Origin: Novosphingobium pentaromativorans US6-1
GTDB taxonomy: Bacteria > Pseudomonadota > Alphaproteobacteria > Sphingomonadales > Sphingomonadaceae
Assembly (NCBI RefSeq): GCF_000767465.1
Contig: NZ_CP009291.1
Span: forward strand, 1,381,501-1,445,500
DNA length: 64,000 nucleotides
Direction: 5' to 3'
Shown: positions 53,838-61,933 of the stretch, piece after piece
How the letters are laid out: each line of letters starts with the position of its first letter
How positions within the stretch are numbered: position 1 is the stretch's first letter
Position numbers and translations under genes: made by a program
The notes under the pieces: generated by a model
What the model was told of the DNA's origin: nothing
The model's database searches: none
What the model saw: only the letters and a program-made list of their open reading frames with translations

Positions 53838-54518
53838 TCACAGCTCGATCATGATCTTGATCTTCTCCGGAGTCGTTTCGACCGCTTCGGCAATCTGGCT
53901 GCGGCAGCGCGCGATCAGCTCGGGCAGGCCGACGATCGTGCGAGTCGGCTTGAGATCGGACGCCGTGACGCCCAGAGCCTGTGCAATCGGCTCGATGCGA
54001 TCCTCGATCGGCCGCGCACGGTCCTGTTCCCAGGCCCATACGGTCGGTTTGCTGACGCCCAGCTTCTCGGCGAGTTCGCCCTGGGTCATGCCGCGCAGCT
54101 TGCGCAGGCGGTGCAATCGTTCGCCCAGCGTTTCGCCGCCGATCGCGGCAACGCTCTGGACCTTGGCACCGCTGTCCGTCTCGGCACCCGGTTCAACCGC
54201 GCCGCGCAGCTGGGCCGCACTCAGCGCGAATGCGGACAGCGCCTTGTCGAAGCTGCAGCCGTAGAGCGCGCCGCTTGCCCATTCCACCGTCGCGTGGACC
54301 TGGCCCGCCTCGGGAAAATCGAGGTCGATGGCCTCGCCGATCTCCAGCTCGGTCTTGCTCTCCATGAGCATGCCCGATTCGGAAAGGTTATGAATGACGA
54401 CAGAGGTCTCGGTGCCGGACTCCAGCGCGCCGCGCGCTTCCAGCCGCAGCTTGCGCCTGTGCGCGCGCGGTCGGGCCGCATCGACCGGTAGTTCATCGAA
54501 TTGGGCGGCAATGGCCAT
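53838..54518 (-). CDS. PilZ / XRE helix-turn-helix fusion regulator
   Basis: AGGAGG eight bases before the ATG at 54518 supports this 226-residue frame. Residues 25-105 form a PilZ domain with RAHRR (RxxxR) and NLSESG (NxSxxG), both compatible with c-di-GMP binding. Residues 130-190 form a Cro/CI-type helix-turn-helix (LHRLRKLRGMTQGELAEKLG, VSKPTVWAWEQDR). The tail (ELIARCRSQIAEAVETTPEK) may dimerise. A DNA-binding protein with its own PilZ domain implies direct c-di-GMP control of transcription. Targets are unknown. Confidence 0.87.
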   Translation of the reverse strand: MAIAAQFDELPVDAARPRAHRRKLRLEARGALESGTETSVVIHNLSESGMLMESKTELEIGEAIDLDFPEAGQVHATVEWASGALYGCSFDKALSAFALSAAQLRGAVEPGAETDSGAKVQSVAAIGGETLGERLHRLRKLRGMTQGELAEKLGVSKPTVWAWEQDRARPIEDRIEPIAQALGVTASDLKPTRTIVGLPELIARCRSQIAEAVETTPEKIKIMIEL

Positions 54519-54757
54519 GCACGTAACCTCCTGAAAGATCCCCAAATCGTCACCCCTTACGGTTAAGATTTGGTTAGGAGGCCCTCAGCAGTCCGGCCGG
54601 AGGTCCTTCAGTTGATTGACGAGGCATGTGAAACCGGCGGAATTGCGCCCGCCGGCAGCTTCAACGGTTCGTCGCAACCGGGCCCTAAAGCTCCCCTTAC
54701 CCCCTCGAAAGCCATTATGGCTGGCAATGGCGGGCCATCGCGGCCACATGGCGCACC

Positions 54758-55573
54758 ATGCAAGCGAATCCCGCCACTACCGGTCAGGAAGGCCGCATCG
54801 GCACCGTCTATCTCGTCGGCGCAGGCCCGGGCGATCCGGACCTGCTGACGCTGCGCGCCGCGCGGCTGCTGATGTCGGCCGGCCTCGTCGTGCACGATGG
54901 CCTTGTCGATCCGGCGATCCTCGCCATGGCCCGCTCGTCGGCGCGCCTGATCTCCGTCGCCAAGAGCCGCTCGCGCCACACCATGGAGCAGGAGGCGATC
55001 TGCGACCTGCTGGTGAAGGAAGCGCTTGCCGGCAACGACGTCGTGCGCCTCAAGGGCGGCGATCCCTTCGTCTTCGGGCGTGGCGGCGAAGAAGCCGAAG
55101 CCTGCCGCGCTGCCGGGGTCCCGGTAGAGGTCGTGCCCGGCATCTCCTCGGCGCTGGGCGCATCGGCGGCGGCACAGATCCCGCTGACCCACCGCGACCA
55201 CGCCTCGATCGTCTCGTTCGTCGCCGGTCAGTGCAAGGGCCTTACCGATCAGGATTGGTCGGGCCTTGCCGGCAAGGGCCGCACCCTGGTGATCTTCATG
55301 GGCCTGGCCACCGCCGCCCAGATCTCGGAAAAGCTGATCGCCGACGGCCTGACGCCGGAGGTTCCGATCGCCGTCATCGAGAACGCGACCCGCAAGCAGA
55401 TGCGCGTGCTGCGCGCCTCGCTGGCCGGCCTTGCCGACCTTGTTCGCGATGAGAGGGTGCAAAGTCCCGCCCTCATCGTTATCGGCGACGTCGCACGCGC
55501 CGAATCCGGCGATACCGACAATTCCATTCGCGCCCTGGCGCTTGAGGCCCAGAACATGGAGATAGGGCAGTGA
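54758..55573 (+). CDS. cobA: uroporphyrinogen-III C-methyltransferase, sulfate-cluster copy
   Basis: This 271-residue SUMT has GTVYLVGAGPGDPDLLTLRA, VVRLKGGDPFVFGRGGEEAE and VPGISSALGASAAAQIPLTH, closer to the textbook SUMT motifs than the copy at 8934. It supplies precorrin-2 for siroheme, here for CysI. It opens the block SUMT-DUF2849-cysI-DUF934-cysH, and its stop overlaps the next start by GTGA. No ribosome site is evident at the chosen ATG, so the true start may lie a few codons downstream. The 239 bases before it show no clear sigma-70 promoter. Confidence 0.92.
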   Translation: MQANPATTGQEGRIGTVYLVGAGPGDPDLLTLRAARLLMSAGLVVHDGLVDPAILAMARSSARLISVAKSRSRHTMEQEAICDLLVKEALAGNDVVRLKGGDPFVFGRGGEEAEACRAAGVPVEVVPGISSALGASAAAQIPLTHRDHASIVSFVAGQCKGLTDQDWSGLAGKGRTLVIFMGLATAAQISEKLIADGLTPEVPIAVIENATRKQMRVLRASLAGLADLVRDERVQSPALIVIGDVARAESGDTDNSIRALALEAQNMEIGQ

Positions 55574-55866
55574 AAATTCTTACGGGCAACGACCTGAAGA
55601 CCGGAGCGGTCATCTGGTGGACCGGCGTGGGCTGGTCGCTGGACGTCAACGAATCGGCCGATGTCGGCGAGCATGGCGCGGCGGTCATCGCCCGCGAGGA
55701 AGGCGCGCAGAACGTCTTCGCCGCCTATATCATCGACGGCCAGAAGGACGCCGAGGGCGTTCGCCCCGCCCATATCAAGGACCGCATCCGCGCCCTGGGC
55801 CCCACCGTGCGCCCCGACCTGACGCTCAAGCCGTCCGAACCCGAAGCCGTGAACTGGGTGATCTGA
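55570..55866 (+). CDS. DUF2849 protein in sulfite-reductase operon
   Basis: This 98-residue protein, starting at GTG, has the DUF2849 pattern: LKTGAVIWWTGVGWSLDV, EGAQNVFAAYIIDG and RIRALGPTVRPDLTL. The family is found in alphaproteobacteria directly upstream of cysI. Its function is unknown. It has no cysteines, so it cannot itself bind an iron-sulfur cluster through Cys. It overlaps SUMT upstream and cysI downstream (TGATG), implying tight stoichiometric coupling. A structural or assembly role with CysI is plausible. Confidence 0.85.
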   Translation: MKILTGNDLKTGAVIWWTGVGWSLDVNESADVGEHGAAVIAREEGAQNVFAAYIIDGQKDAEGVRPAHIKDRIRALGPTVRPDLTLKPSEPEAVNWVI

Positions 55867-57500
55867 TGTACAAGTACGACCAATACGACCAGCAGATGGT
55901 CGACACGCGCGTCGCGGAATTCCGCGACCAGGTGAAGCGCCGCCTCGACGGCGACCTGACCGAGGACCAGTTCCGGCCGCTGCGCCTGCAGAACGGCCTG
56001 TACCTCCAGCTGCACGCCTACATGCTGCGCGTTGCGGTGCCCTACGGCACCCTCAACTCGACGCAGATGAAGATGCTGGGCGACATCGCGGACAAGTACG
56101 ACCGCGGCTATGGCCACTTCACCACCCGCCAGAACATCCAGTACAACTGGATCAAGCTGGAAGACACGCCTGACATCCTCGCCGACCTCGCCTCGGTCGA
56201 GATGCATGCCATCCAGACCAGCGGCAACTGCATCCGCAACATCAGTTCGGACCAGTACGCCGGTGCGGCCGCGGACGAAGTGATCGACCCGCGCCCCTAT
56301 GCCGAGCTGCTGCGCCAGTGGTCGAGCTTCCACCCGGAATTCCTCACCCTGCCGCGCAAGTTCAAGATCGCCGTCATTGCCAGCGAGACCGACCGCGCGG
56401 CGATGAAGCTGCACGACATCGGCATCAGGATGGTCAGGAACGACGCCGGCGAGATCGGCGCGCGCTTCTACGTCGGCGGCGGCATGGGCCGCACCCCGAT
56501 GATCGCGCCGGTCATCCGCGAATTCGTGCCGCTCGACCAGCTGATCACGTACTCCGAGGCGTGCCTGCGCGTGTACAACCGCTATGGCCGCCGCGACAAC
56601 AAGTACAAGGCGCGCATCAAGATCCTCGTCCATGAACTGGGCAAGGAAGAATACACGCGTCAGGTCGAGGAAGAGTTCGCACACCTGATGTCGCAGGGCA
56701 TCGAGCCGCCGCTGGCCGAGCTTGAGCGCATCAAGCAGTACTTCGTCGACCCCGCCTACGAAACCGGCCTGTCCGACGAACTCGACCTGACCGATCCCGA
56801 CTTCCGCCTCTGGGTGGAGCGCAACTGCCAGGAACACAAGCAGGCCGGCTACATCATCGCCACTGTCTCGCTGAAGCCGGTGGGCGGCATTCCGGGCGAC
56901 GCTTCGGCCGACCAGATCCGCCTGATGGCCCAGCTCGCCAAGGACTACAGCTTCGACGAACTGCGCGTCACCCACGCCCAGAACATCGTCTTCCCGCACG
57001 TGAAGAAGGCCGACCTCTACACGCTGTGGCAGAAGCTCGACGAGGCCGGTCTCTCGACCGCCAACCTCGACACCGTGGGCGACATCATCGCCTGCCCGGG
57101 CCTCGACTACTGCAGCCTTGCAAATGCCCGCTCGATCCCGGTGGCGCAGAAGATTTCTGAGCGCTTCGGCAGCGCCGAGAAGCAGGCCGAGATCGGCGAG
57201 CTGAAGCTGAAGATCTCCGGCTGCATCAACGCCTGCGGCCACCACCACGCGGGCCACATCGGCATCCTCGGCGTCGACCGCAAGGGCGTGGAGAACTACC
57301 AGCTTCTGCTCGGCGGCTCGGAAGGCGCCGACACGTCACTGGGCAAGATCACCGGCCCGGGCTTCGACGAGGACGGTATCGTCGATGCCGTCGAAAAGGC
57401 CACGCAAGTCTATCTCTCCAACCGCGAGGACGGGGAACGCTTCCTCGACACGTACCGCCGGATCGGCATGGATCCGTTCAAGGAGGCTATCTATGGTTGA
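55866..57500 (+). CDS. cysI: sulfite reductase, siroheme/4Fe-4S hemoprotein subunit
   Basis: This 544-residue protein shows the two nitrite/sulfite reductase halves, with YGHFTTRQNIQYNWIKLEDT and IQTSGNCIRNISSDQYAG in the first, and the cluster motifs CPGLDYCSLANA and KISGCINACGHHHAGHIG. Together these cysteines bind the bridged 4Fe-4S/siroheme. It reduces sulfite to sulfide with six electrons. No CysJ flavoprotein gene is present in the operon, so ferredoxin or another donor is likely. It overlaps DUF2849 and DUF934 genes. Confidence 0.93.
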   Translation: MYKYDQYDQQMVDTRVAEFRDQVKRRLDGDLTEDQFRPLRLQNGLYLQLHAYMLRVAVPYGTLNSTQMKMLGDIADKYDRGYGHFTTRQNIQYNWIKLEDTPDILADLASVEMHAIQTSGNCIRNISSDQYAGAAADEVIDPRPYAELLRQWSSFHPEFLTLPRKFKIAVIASETDRAAMKLHDIGIRMVRNDAGEIGARFYVGGGMGRTPMIAPVIREFVPLDQLITYSEACLRVYNRYGRRDNKYKARIKILVHELGKEEYTRQVEEEFAHLMSQGIEPPLAELERIKQYFVDPAYETGLSDELDLTDPDFRLWVERNCQEHKQAGYIIATVSLKPVGGIPGDASADQIRLMAQLAKDYSFDELRVTHAQNIVFPHVKKADLYTLWQKLDEAGLSTANLDTVGDIIACPGLDYCSLANARSIPVAQKISERFGSAEKQAEIGELKLKISGCINACGHHHAGHIGILGVDRKGVENYQLLLGGSEGADTSLGKITGPGFDEDGIVDAVEKATQVYLSNREDGERFLDTYRRIGMDPFKEAIYG

Positions 57501-57924
57501 TGTCCAGTTCCGCTTCCGTGACGATGAAGCGGTCAACGATCCCGCCGTCACGGTCGATGCTTTCACCGAGCAGAGCAATGCCTCGGCCGTGCGCATCGAG
57601 CCGGGCGACGACGCCCGCGACCTGCTGCCCCACCTCGACCGCATTGCGCTGGTCGAAGTGAATTTCCCGGCATGGACCGACGGGCGCGGCTATTCCTCGG
57701 CCCGGGTCCTGCGCGAAGCGGGATTTACCGGCGAGATCCGCGCCGTGGGCGATGTCGTGATCGACATGCTCAGTCATCTCAAGCGCTGCGGCTTCGACGC
57801 TTTCGCACCCGACAAGCCGCTCAACCCGACCGACGCGCAGAACGCGTTCGAGCGTTGGGACAACGTCTATCAGGCGACGGCTGACGGCCGCCAGCCTATC
57901 TGGGCGCTACGGCACCCGGCCTGA
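57493..57924 (+). CDS. DUF934 protein in sulfite-reductase operon
   Basis: AGGAGG six bases before the ATG at 57493, inside the end of cysI, supports this 143-residue frame. It has LPHLDRIALVEVNFPAWTDG, RGYSSARVLREAGFTGEIRA and DVVIDMLSHLKRCGFDAFAP, matching DUF934, an oxidoreductase-associated family linked to cysI in proteobacteria. A single Cys is present. The function is unknown. It may bridge CysI to CysH or to the electron donor. Confidence 0.88.
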   Translation: MVDVQFRFRDDEAVNDPAVTVDAFTEQSNASAVRIEPGDDARDLLPHLDRIALVEVNFPAWTDGRGYSSARVLREAGFTGEIRAVGDVVIDMLSHLKRCGFDAFAPDKPLNPTDAQNAFERWDNVYQATADGRQPIWALRHPA

Positions 57925-57964
57925 GGCCGGCGCCAGACCCGGAGCTTCACCGAGGATTTCCGAT

Positions 57965-58762
57965 ATGACCGAAGCGACACGCATCCGCGACCGCATTGAC
58001 ACCGGCCCCCGCTTTGCCGAGGCCGATGCCGTGCGCCTCAACCGCCTCTTCCGCGGTACCGACACGATCGAAATGCTCGAGACGGTGCTCAAGGAAGGCA
58101 TGGCGGGCGATGTCGGGATCGTGTCCAGCTTCGGTGCGGAATCCGCGGTGCTGCTCCACCTCGTCTCGCAGGTCGACCCCGGCGTGCCGGTCCTGTTCCT
58201 GGAAACCGGCAAGCACTTCCCCGAGACACTCGCCTACCGTGACCTGCTGATCGAGCGCCTTGGCCTCAAGGACCTGCGCAACCTGACCCCGGATGCCGAG
58301 GAACTGGCCAAGAAGGACGAATCCGGCCTGCGCTGGTCCTACGATCCGGACGGCTGCTGCGACATCCGCAAGGTGAAGCCGCTGGCCAAGGCCCTGCTCG
58401 GCCTGGATGCCTCGATCACGGGACGCAAGGCTTTCCAGGCCTCGACCCGCGCGACGCTGCCGCGTTTCGAGATCGACACGACCGACGAACAGGGCCGCCT
58501 CAAGATCAATCCGTTGATCGACTGGTCGCCCGAACGGATTGCCGCCTATATCGAGGAGCACGACCTGCCGCCGCACCCGCTGGTGGCCGAAGGCTATCCC
58601 TCGATCGGCTGCATGCCGTGCACCAGCAAGGTCGCACCGGGCGAAGACCCGCGTTCGGGCCGCTGGCGCGGTTGGGACAAGACCGAGTGCGGCATCCACG
58701 TCGCGCATCACACCCCCGACCATACCGAGCAGGTTGCACCGGAATTCGACCCGGGCCTCTAA
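57965..58762 (+). CDS. cysH: assimilatory phosphoadenylyl/adenylyl-sulfate reductase
   Basis: This 265-residue enzyme has the PP-loop-like SSFGAESAVLLHLVSQVDP, VLFLETGKHFPETLAYRD, GCCDIRKVKPL and IGCMPCTSKV. The CC and CxxC pairs bind a 4Fe-4S cluster, which marks the APS-reducing type. The nucleophilic Cys lies in KTECGIHVA. It produces sulfite for CysI using thioredoxin. It begins 40 bases after the DUF934 stop and ends the sulfate block. Confidence 0.93.
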   Translation: MTEATRIRDRIDTGPRFAEADAVRLNRLFRGTDTIEMLETVLKEGMAGDVGIVSSFGAESAVLLHLVSQVDPGVPVLFLETGKHFPETLAYRDLLIERLGLKDLRNLTPDAEELAKKDESGLRWSYDPDGCCDIRKVKPLAKALLGLDASITGRKAFQASTRATLPRFEIDTTDEQGRLKINPLIDWSPERIAAYIEEHDLPPHPLVAEGYPSIGCMPCTSKVAPGEDPRSGRWRGWDKTECGIHVAHHTPDHTEQVAPEFDPGL

Positions 58763-58860
58763 GGGCTCCCTAGCGACCCCACTGCCAACCCGGCTGCGTA
58801 ACCGCGCCCTTGTGATTCCGCCCAAGGAAGGGGGCTTACCCGCCTGACGTCGGGTCCGGA

Positions 58861-59631
58861 TCAGCTTGTCGCGGGCGCGGTGCCGCCGGGGTGCCTCCCT
58901 GCCCTTTGCGGCAGAACTGCAATCAGCAGGACGATGCCGAGGACCAGCACCGCCGTTGCGATCGGGCGGCTGAAATCGAGCCCGCCCTGCGCCAGCGGCT
59001 TGTCGAGGAAATCGCCAACGGTGGCGCCCAGCGGGCGAGTGAGCACGAATGCCGCCCAGAACAGCGCCACGCGGTTCGCCCGGGTAAAAGCCCAAAGCGC
59101 AACGAGCCCCAGCAGCAGGCCGCCGAAAAGGGCCGCGCCTCCCAGATAGCCCAGACCGCCGTCATCGGCGGCCCAGTCTCCCAGCGCGGTTCCAAGGGTC
59201 TGCGAAAATGTGATGGTCAGCCAGTAAAAGGCCTCCGTACGCGCCGAAACGACCGTATCGACCGACACCGAGCCATTCACGGCTTTCCAGACGAGCAGCG
59301 AGCCGATCACCAAGGCTCCCAGAACAAGCGTTCCGCCGGGATAACCGATACCAAGCGAGCGGGTGGCGAAGTCGGCCATTGTCGTGCCGGCCGTGGTCGA
59401 GGCCACGATCGTCGCCCAATAAAGCCAGGGGCGAAACTGCACAGCCCGCACCTGGGCCAGGATCAGGAGGACGAGCGGCACGAAAAATACCAGGGTGCTC
59501 AGCCAATAGCCAAGGTCGTAAGTCATCGACAGCGTATCGCCGCCGGTTTCGCCCAGCGTCGTCGCCAGAATCTTGATGATCCAGAAACCCAGCGTAATCG
59601 CCGGCACTTTCGTCGCCTTATGTCCCATCAT
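58861..59631 (-). CDS. COG4705-like repeat-built integral membrane protein
   Basis: This protein has about 256 residues and eight or so hydrophobic segments. Four internal repeats can be read: FWIIKILATTLGETGGD, YWATIVASTTAGTTMADF, YWLTITFSQTLGTALGDW and FWAAFVLTRPLGATVGDF. Each starts with an aromatic-Trp and ends with an acidic residue after a TxGxT-like turn. This matches uncharacterised membrane-anchored proteins of COG4705. The regular Asp/Glu within helices could form an ion path, but no activity is known. Starts at 59643, 59631 or 59628 are all possible. It is divergent from the MFS gene. Confidence 0.75.
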   Translation of the reverse strand: MMGHKATKVPAITLGFWIIKILATTLGETGGDTLSMTYDLGYWLSTLVFFVPLVLLILAQVRAVQFRPWLYWATIVASTTAGTTMADFATRSLGIGYPGGTLVLGALVIGSLLVWKAVNGSVSVDTVVSARTEAFYWLTITFSQTLGTALGDWAADDGGLGYLGGAALFGGLLLGLVALWAFTRANRVALFWAAFVLTRPLGATVGDFLDKPLAQGGLDFSRPIATAVLVLGIVLLIAVLPQRAGRHPGGTAPATS

Positions 59632-59805
59632 GCCTCGCCGCATCGAATTGCACGTCTCTGCATGATGCCGCGGGACGGCCCATTCCTCAGTGCCTGCCCA
59701 GATTTTTCAAGGGTCGCTTGCGGTTGCATGGAAAGAACCGGGGCGTGAGATAAACGCAAGGCCGCTGCCCTTACCCTCGCTGGCGCAGGGCACTACATCG
59801 CGAAC

Positions 59806-61032
59806 ATGTCCATACCGCAGTGCAGCATCAACGAGTCGAGCGGCGCCTCCGCCCGCGCGGTCCACCCCTTTCTCGTCACACTGGCGCTGGCAATGGGTGC
59901 CTTCGCGATCGGCACGACCGAATTCGCGGCGATGAGCCTGGTGCCCTATTTCTCCCGCGATCTGGGGATTACCGAGCCCCAGGCCGGCCATGCGATCAGC
60001 GCCTATGCCTTGGGCGTGGTGGTGGGCGCTCCGGTCATCGCGGTACTGGCCGCGAAGCTGCCGCGCCGCGCGCTGCTGATCGGGCTCATGGCCATGTTCG
60101 CGCTGGGCAACGGCCTGTCCGCCATGGCCCCAAGCTATGACCTGCTATTGCTCTTCCGATTTCTCAGCGGCCTGCCGCATGGGGCCTATTTCGGGGTCGC
60201 CGCGCTCGTCGCAGCCTCGCTGGTGCCATCGAACAGGCGCGCGCAGTCCGTTGCGCTGGTCATGTCCGGCTTGACGGTCGCGACGATCATCGGCGTGCCG
60301 CTGGCGAACTGGCTCGGCCAGGCAATGGGCTGGCGCAGCGGCTTTGCCGTCGTATCGGGCCTTGCGCTGCTGACGATGGCTCTCGTCGCGCTGTTCGCGC
60401 CGCACCAGACTGCCGCGAAAGGCGCCAGCCCGATGCGCGAGTTGGGCGCACTGCGCCGCCCGCAAGTCCTGCTGACGCTGCTGACCGGCGCCATCGGCTT
60501 CGGCGGCCTCTTTGCCGTCTATACTTACGTCGCCTCGACCCTGATCGAGGTCACCCACGTCTCGGAAAGCATGGTGCCGGTGATCCTGGCCGTGTTCGGC
60601 GTCGGCATGACGGTGGGCAACCTGTTCTGGGCCTGGGCCGCCGACCGCGCCCAGAACCGCGCGGCCATAGGTGCCCTGCTGTGGAGCGCGGTCGCCCTTG
60701 CGCTGTTCCCGCTGGCGGCGGCCAATATTTGGAGCCTCACTGCGGTCATCCTACTGATCGGTTTCGGCGGCGGGCTCGGCACGATCCTCCAGACCCGGCT
60801 GATGGACGTTGCCGGCGAGGCGCAGGCGCTGGCCGCCGCAGCGCACCACAGCGCCTTCAACATCGCCAATGCCCTTGGCCCATGGCTGGGCGGGCTGGCG
60901 ATCACGGCGGGCTATGGCCTCACGTCGACCGGATGGATCGGCGCCGCGCTTTCACTTGCCGGTCTCGGCATCTTCATTGTGACGATAACGCAGCATCGCA
61001 AGCAGGTGGACCTGCAGCCCGCCCTGGCCTGA
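59806..61032 (+). CDS. MFS transporter, AraJ/DHA1-type efflux
   Basis: This 408-residue protein has 12 predicted membrane segments. It carries the first-helix motif LALAMGAFAIGTTEFAAMSL, a short KLPRRALLIG loop matching MFS motif A, and RFLSGLPHGAYFGVAALVAA in helix 4. These place it in the drug:proton or sugar efflux (AraJ/YdhP-like) group. The substrate is unknown. No regulator gene is adjacent. It stands alone between divergent and convergent neighbours. Confidence 0.9.
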   Translation: MSIPQCSINESSGASARAVHPFLVTLALAMGAFAIGTTEFAAMSLVPYFSRDLGITEPQAGHAISAYALGVVVGAPVIAVLAAKLPRRALLIGLMAMFALGNGLSAMAPSYDLLLLFRFLSGLPHGAYFGVAALVAASLVPSNRRAQSVALVMSGLTVATIIGVPLANWLGQAMGWRSGFAVVSGLALLTMALVALFAPHQTAAKGASPMRELGALRRPQVLLTLLTGAIGFGGLFAVYTYVASTLIEVTHVSESMVPVILAVFGVGMTVGNLFWAWAADRAQNRAAIGALLWSAVALALFPLAAANIWSLTAVILLIGFGGGLGTILQTRLMDVAGEAQALAAAAHHSAFNIANALGPWLGGLAITAGYGLTSTGWIGAALSLAGLGIFIVTITQHRKQVDLQPALA

Positions 61033-61045
61033 TGCTTGCGGAAGG

Positions 61046-61597
61046 CTAATGCTCGACGCGGCGTTCGAGTTTCATGTGCACGGCGCCCGGTGTCGTTTCC
61101 ACGGCGCTGACGAAGAATTCCTTGCCCGGCTTGCCAGGCCCGAACAGGGGCGTGCCGCCGCCGGTTTCCTTGGCAATGACGCGCAGCCACATCTCGTCGG
61201 CCATGCCCGACAGCAAAGCGGCCTGCACCGTGCTCGCCTCGCCGATGGCAAGGACGGCTTTCTCTCCGGCTGCCTGCTCCGCCCGCTCGAACGCTTCGGT
61301 GAAAGTGTCGAGGAAATGGAACCGCAAGCGTTCGTTTTCCTTGGGGTAGCGTGCTGGCGGCGAATCGTCGGAAACGACGAAAATCGGCACCTGCAGCTCG
61401 TAATTGTCGGCAAACCAATCCGGGTCCGTCACCGTATCGAAGCTGCGGCGGCTCATCACCACCGCCCCGCAGGCGGATACCAGCGGCTGACGCAAGTCCG
61501 CACGGTTGAGGGCCTCGATGGGAATGATGCTTTGGCCGCGAGCATCGGCACAGAACCCGTCCATGCTGGTGGCGGCATCGATAATCATCCTGCCCAT
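61046..61597 (-). CDS. dihydrofolate reductase / RibD C-terminal-like reductase
   Basis: The start at MGRMIIDAATSMDGFCADAR gives 183 residues. The fold of bacterial DHFR/RibD-C proteins is indicated by LVSACGAVVMSRRSFDTVTD, VPIFVVSDDSPPARYPK, KAVLAIGEASTVQAAL (cofactor loop) and ADEMWLRVIAKETGGGTPLF. Such proteins reduce pterin- or pyrimidine-like substrates with NADPH. Physiological substrates are usually not known, and the family is often called YyaP-like. It converges on the MFS gene. Confidence 0.82.
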   Translation of the reverse strand: MGRMIIDAATSMDGFCADARGQSIIPIEALNRADLRQPLVSACGAVVMSRRSFDTVTDPDWFADNYELQVPIFVVSDDSPPARYPKENERLRFHFLDTFTEAFERAEQAAGEKAVLAIGEASTVQAALLSGMADEMWLRVIAKETGGGTPLFGPGKPGKEFFVSAVETTPGAVHMKLERRVEH

Positions 61598-61933
61598 TCC
61601 ACTCACTCCCGACTTTGTGCCACGCCGCATGCAGTGGCACACTAGCGGTAACAATCCGCCCAACCCCGTCAGAGTTCCCATAGGTCGGTCAGGCGGTCCT
61701 GCAGCCAAACGACCACAAGGGGCATAGTGTACCATGCTCCTATCCAACCGGGCTACGTCTTTATGCGAGGGTCCCTGCCCCATCGCCGCCATGTCATCCG
61801 CAGTATGGAAATTGCGTCGCAATAAGGATTAGCCAATTGTCCTTTTGACGCACGGCCTCAATGATCGCCAGCTGTTCCTTCGGTCAGGCAGTAATCGGGC
61901 CGGTTTCAACAATAGACCATCCAGAGCAACAGT
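61598..61933. other. 336-base intergenic region between putA end and DHFR-like gene
   Basis: No gene is supported here. ATTGCG-T-CGCAAT at 61811-61823 is a 13-bp palindrome with an odd centre that may be an operator for the minus-strand DHFR-like gene. The stretch directly after the putA stop (61900-61933) has no strong hairpin with a U-tract, so the putA terminator is not identified. Confidence 0.35.
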
